The notes beneath the pieces are model-generated. The model saw nothing but the letters and a program-made list of their open reading frames with translations. It was not told where the DNA came from and made no database searches. The position numbers and the translations under genes are program-made. From NCBI GenBank assembly GCA_964443275.1, contig CAYUCE010000006.1:1-51523 (forward strand): a DNA stretch of 51,523 bases, in the 5' to 3' direction. The stretch comes from CAYUCE01 sp964443275. Its GTDB lineage: Bacteria; Bipolaricaulota; Bipolaricaulia; CAYUCE01. Position 1 is the first letter of the stretch. Each line of letters begins with the position of its first letter. Positions 48,703-51,523 of this stretch are shown here, one piece after another.

Positions 48703-49650
48703 GTGACTAGAAAGATAGATTTCATAAAAGGGCATATGGGGGGCAACGAAATCATTTTGCTTTACGGAGATCAAGTTGGGGATAATCAGGAAGTTTCTAC
48801 TGCATTGTTCGTACTGGATCCACCCTATGTAGGTGGTCATCAAGCAGGCCTTTTATGGATGTCTTCCGATGAAGCGGCTATTAGGGTTAGGATCGTCGAT
48901 GTAACGGCCAGAGATTTTATAACCATGTGTGGTGGTTTGACTCAAGTGACGGGAAGGGCACTGATGGAAACGAATTTGGCAAAAGAGCTGGGGCTGGAGT
49001 TTGGGAAGCTGACGGGCAAAGTAACCCTGGAAACCGACCTGGGTCCCGTGCCGCTTATCTTGGAGGAAAATGATGGAGGATTTGGCCGGGTGCTGACCGG
49101 GATGGGAGCGTTTGTGGAGGAATGTTATCAATTAGGAGTCGAGTCGGTGAGCTTGGCTGGGGTAGAGGCTATGCGAGTGGGAAAATTTATGGTGGTAAGG
49201 ACTGATGACATATTGAGGGTTTATCCAGAGGCTAAATTCTGTGGGCTGGATAGGACAACAAAAGAAATCTTGATTGATATTCAAAAAGATTTCGACAGTC
49301 GGAAGTTTGTAAAGAATATAAACGCTGATTTTACCTTATATGATTTAGACCCCAAAGTTTCCCAGAATACAGGACGCCTCATTTTCCCTCATAGGGTATC
49401 CTCAGGACATATCGAACCTGCGTGTGGTACAGGCACAGTAGCTTGCGGGATCGCCATGGTAGAAAAGTCAGAAATTAGCTCTGAAAAATCCCCGGTCAAA
49501 CTGCTGTTCGAATCAGGTGGGGACCAGAATTCAATAGGGGGCCCCGATTTGACTGAACTTAAGCTTACCATAAGTGATGGGGTGGTTACCGAGGCCTACT
49601 TCAGCCATAGTTTAGTAGAGATATTGGCGACCGGGAGGGTGCGGCTTTAA
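48703..49650 (+). CDS. DapF-fold epimerase/isomerase of unknown substrate
   Basis: The protein has the diaminopimelate epimerase-like two-half fold. The start is DFIKGHMGGNEIILLYGD (compare DapF K-x-H-G-x-G-N-D-F). Both half-site cysteines that act as acid/base in this superfamily are present: C76 in TMCGGLTQVTG and C241 in EPACGTGTVACG. It is longer (315) than typical DapF (about 275), and the first cysteine motif is MCGG rather than the R-x-CGNG of DapF, which points to another substrate. Proline-racemase-like or PrpF/PhzF-like relatives are alternatives. GTG start; its stop overlaps the convergent dnaB by four bases. Confidence 0.75.
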   Translation: MTRKIDFIKGHMGGNEIILLYGDQVGDNQEVSTALFVLDPPYVGGHQAGLLWMSSDEAAIRVRIVDVTARDFITMCGGLTQVTGRALMETNLAKELGLEFGKLTGKVTLETDLGPVPLILEENDGGFGRVLTGMGAFVEECYQLGVESVSLAGVEAMRVGKFMVVRTDDILRVYPEAKFCGLDRTTKEILIDIQKDFDSRKFVKNINADFTLYDLDPKVSQNTGRLIFPHRVSSGHIEPACGTGTVACGIAMVEKSEISSEKSPVKLLFESGGDQNSIGGPDLTELKLTISDGVVTEAYFSHSLVEILATGRVRL

Positions 49651-51071
49651 AAGGGGGCTTCTTCGGTTTCGCTGTAGGCGGTTTCGTAGAAGCTGGCGTA
49701 ATTTCGGTGGAAGGAAAGTTTGAACTTACCCACCGGTCCGTTCCGTTGCTTGCCGATGATAATCTCTGTAGTGCTTATAAAAGGGCTGGATTTTTTGCCT
49801 GTTACCTCCGCCTGCCCGTTTTCAGATTCCTCAGCTAGATCGCTTTCTTGTTCGTAATAATCTCCCCGGTAGATGAAGGCCACCAGATCGGCTTCCTGCT
49901 CAATAGACCCCGACTCTCTAAGATCTGATAACCGCGGTCTTTTCTTCTGCCTGTACTCTACTGCTCGGGATAATTGAGATACGGCAATTACCGGTATATC
50001 AAGCTCCCTTGCCAAACCTTTAAGCGATCGGGAAACGTGTGAGATCTGCTGCTCGCGATTAACGTTATTTGTACCCGCCTCTATTAACTGCAGGTAATCG
50101 ACGATAATTAACCCGATATCGTACTCCGCTTTCATCCTTCTTGCTTTTGCCTTCATTTCAATTGCCGGTATGCTGGGGGTATCATCGATTAATATGGTAC
50201 TTTCCTGCAGAGCACTGGCCGCTTTTACCACTCTGCGCCACTGCCTTGAAGGCAAAAATCCCCCTCTCAGCCGGTGTAGATTAATCTGTCCCTCACCGCA
50301 CAACAGTCTTTCCAAAAGTTGTTCTTTTCTCATCTCCAAGCTAAAGATCCCAATTGCCAAACCCTCCCGTAAGGCCACGTTCCTTGCGATGGATATGGCT
50401 AAGGATGTCTTACCCATGCTGGGCCTTCCCGCTATTACTATCAGTTCCGAAGGCTGAAGGCCGGAAGTCATTTCATCAAATTTACTGAAACCGGTAGGTA
50501 CCCCGGTAACAGTATGCCTGTCCGGATTCTGGTGAAGTTTTTCCAGGTTGCTGATATGTTCATGCAGAAATTGGCGAATAAGGTGATATCCTTGGGTTTT
50601 CTCAAATCTGGAGATCCTAAAGATCATCTCTTCCGCCTGATCCAACAGCTTCTCTAGTTCTTCGCTTTCATTATATCCCAGTTCGGAAATTTCCCTTCCC
50701 GCCCCGATTAAAGCTCGCATCAGAGCCTTTTCCCTTATTATATCCGAGTAATGTTCTACACTGGTGGTTGTAGTCACCTTGTTCTGAAGCTTTGAGAGAT
50801 ACACCCTTCCTCCTACCTGTGATAACATATCTTTCTCTTCTAGCCGGTTGGCCACGGTGACCAAGTCTATTGGTTTCCCCAACTCATATAGCTCTAAAAT
50901 CACGTCATAGACAGTTTGATTGGCCCTCCAGTAGAAATGTTCCGGCTCTAATTTTTCCAGTATTTTGGGAACTACCTCTTCTGATTCCAATATGGCTTGG
51001 CCCAGGACAATCTGCTCCGCTTCTCTGTTCTTGGGAAGAGATCTGGGTGAGTCGTTTTCCTTTGCCCGCAT
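49647..51071 (-). CDS. dnaB: Replicative DNA helicase DnaB
   Basis: The hexameric replicative helicase, 474 residues. The N-terminal domain (NREAEQIVLGQAILESEEVV) is followed by a linker and the RecA-like motor with Walker A AGRPSMGKTSLA (about 217), EMRKEQL, the Walker B region IGLIIVDYLQLI, and SRSLKGLARELDIPVIAVSQLSRAVE. No intein is present. The usual rplI neighbour is absent. The region just upstream is the terminus of a decayed IS, so its promoter may have been altered; a TATAAT at about 51091 on the minus strand is a candidate -10. No clear ribosome site precedes the ATG. Confidence 0.94.
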   Translation of the reverse strand: MRAKENDSPRSLPKNREAEQIVLGQAILESEEVVPKILEKLEPEHFYWRANQTVYDVILELYELGKPIDLVTVANRLEEKDMLSQVGGRVYLSKLQNKVTTTTSVEHYSDIIREKALMRALIGAGREISELGYNESEELEKLLDQAEEMIFRISRFEKTQGYHLIRQFLHEHISNLEKLHQNPDRHTVTGVPTGFSKFDEMTSGLQPSELIVIAGRPSMGKTSLAISIARNVALREGLAIGIFSLEMRKEQLLERLLCGEGQINLHRLRGGFLPSRQWRRVVKAASALQESTILIDDTPSIPAIEMKAKARRMKAEYDIGLIIVDYLQLIEAGTNNVNREQQISHVSRSLKGLARELDIPVIAVSQLSRAVEYRQKKRPRLSDLRESGSIEQEADLVAFIYRGDYYEQESDLAEESENGQAEVTGKKSSPFISTTEIIIGKQRNGPVGKFKLSFHRNYASFYETAYSETEEAPF

Positions 51072-51174
51072 GGTTTATCAGTTACATTATATTAAGCGGG
51101 GGCAAAAATTTAAAGCATCTTGAGCGCCGTTTCCACTCCTACCTTGATAAATTGCCCAAGAAAACCGAAGGGCC

Positions 51175-51239
51175 CGTTGCCTCATTTAAAAAAGTACTCG
51201 AAACACCTATCGTTGCCTCACTTAGAAAGGTACTCCAAA
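51175..51239. repeat. Two tandem direct repeats at the IS terminus
   Basis: Two 29-base copies start at 51175 and 51211 (period 36) and agree at about 25 of 29 positions; both begin CGTTGCCTCA. The second overlaps the end of the transposase frame. Repeated motifs of this sort serve as transposase binding sites at the ends of integrase-type insertion sequences. No matching left end is in the window. Confidence 0.6.
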
Positions 51240-51514
51240 TCCTTGGCATTTTGCTTCTCTTTACTGGCATCTCTCTTACGCTGATTAACCCTCTCCAGCT
51301 CCTCCTGCAGCCTGGTGATCTTCCTCTTTAGGGCTGCCGGGTTTAGCTCCTCGTATTCCTGTGCAAGCGCATCCTTGGCTTTTTTATCTATAACCGGCGA
51401 CTCTAGGACTCTCCTAAAAGGAGTCTTGGGCTGATCATACTTCTTTTTTACCTTGCTTCCAATTCTCCTCTTTTCTACCAATTTCATTACCGGCTGAAAG
51501 AAGCTCGTACTTCG
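51218..51514 (-). pseudogene. 3' fragment of an integrase-type (IS481-like) transposase
   Basis: The frame runs from 51514 to a TGA at 51218. It encodes SFFQPVMKLVEKRRIGSKVKKKYDQPKTPFRRVLESP, then a helical tail rich in E, K and R (LNPAALKRKITRLQEELERV). This is the usual C-terminus of DDE integrase-type transposases of the IS481 or related families, just past the catalytic core. An in-frame TAG at 51515-51517 interrupts the frame right where the homology continues, so the copy is probably inactive; the rest lies beyond the window. The ends of this gene run into the tandem repeats, as seen in intact elements of the group. Confidence 0.7.
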
Positions 51515-51523
51515 CTACTTCGT

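Overview
The window reads as a gene-dense bacterial chromosome segment of moderate GC. Housekeeping operons make up most of it, with one accessory ATPase/nuclease block in the middle. Several features suggest an anaerobe: a four-subunit pyruvate:ferredoxin oxidoreductase, a stand-alone CDC48-type ATPase under an HrcA (CIRCE) operator, HslVU, FtsH, a GatA amidotransferase subunit next to no other Gat gene, a RicT (PSP1) gene beside holB, and a CsaB-type pyruvyl transferase. The last of these hints at a monoderm envelope with an S-layer or wall polymer. I cannot fix the phylum from sequence alone; a Firmicutes- or Actinobacteriota-like candidate lineage would fit.

Layout. 1-1925: phoU, tRNA-Gln(CTG) and a DUF554 membrane protein whose start looks like a rare codon. 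1942-11611 (minus): one long branched-chain amino-acid operon, ilvD-ilvB-ilvN-ilvC-leuA-leuB-cimA plus a small ferritin-like ORF. It is led by a consensus promoter and a 43-codon hydrophobic, Leu/Ile-rich small ORF whose stop codon lies in a GC-rich hairpin; I propose this as an attenuator-type leader. leuC and leuD are not here. 11626-15711 (plus): ftsH, fired back-to-back with the ilv promoter, then dxr, a MIP18-fold protein lacking the usual cysteine, and a zinc-finger protein of unknown role.

15858-21771 (minus) is the accessory block. It holds an archaeal-type P-loop ATPase, a P-loop/winged-helix/TPR ATPase, a 60-residue protein and a large protein with a PD-(D/E)XK-like nuclease motif and a C-terminal beta-barrel. 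The ATPase genes start from a consensus promoter overlaid with two GTTGTATAAC repeats and flanked by an 11-bp inverted repeat. I see this as the best candidate for an undescribed, probably defence-type, system.

22012-26645 (plus): a two-helix membrane peptide, csaB, an adenylate-kinase-like P-loop protein, a secreted C39-like peptidase (second apparent AUA start) and gatA. 26782-30560 (minus): aspS, a 49-codon winged-helix-like ORF, holB and ricT. 30669-35377: a Ca2+/Na+ antiporter, dtd and porCDAB. 35640-40181: plsC, hslVU and a ThrS without its TGS domain. 40227-46218: metK, a PHP phosphoesterase, coaBC and cdc48 with its CIRCE element.

46219-48148 is largely non-coding. It contains RNase P RNA (minus), at least five copies of a small hairpin repeat with a fixed CTCTGT loop and covarying stems, other hairpins, and a solo excisionase-type HTH gene. 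48149-51523: a secreted Cys-rich protein, a DapF-fold enzyme, dnaB and the 3' end of a decayed IS transposase with terminal repeats.
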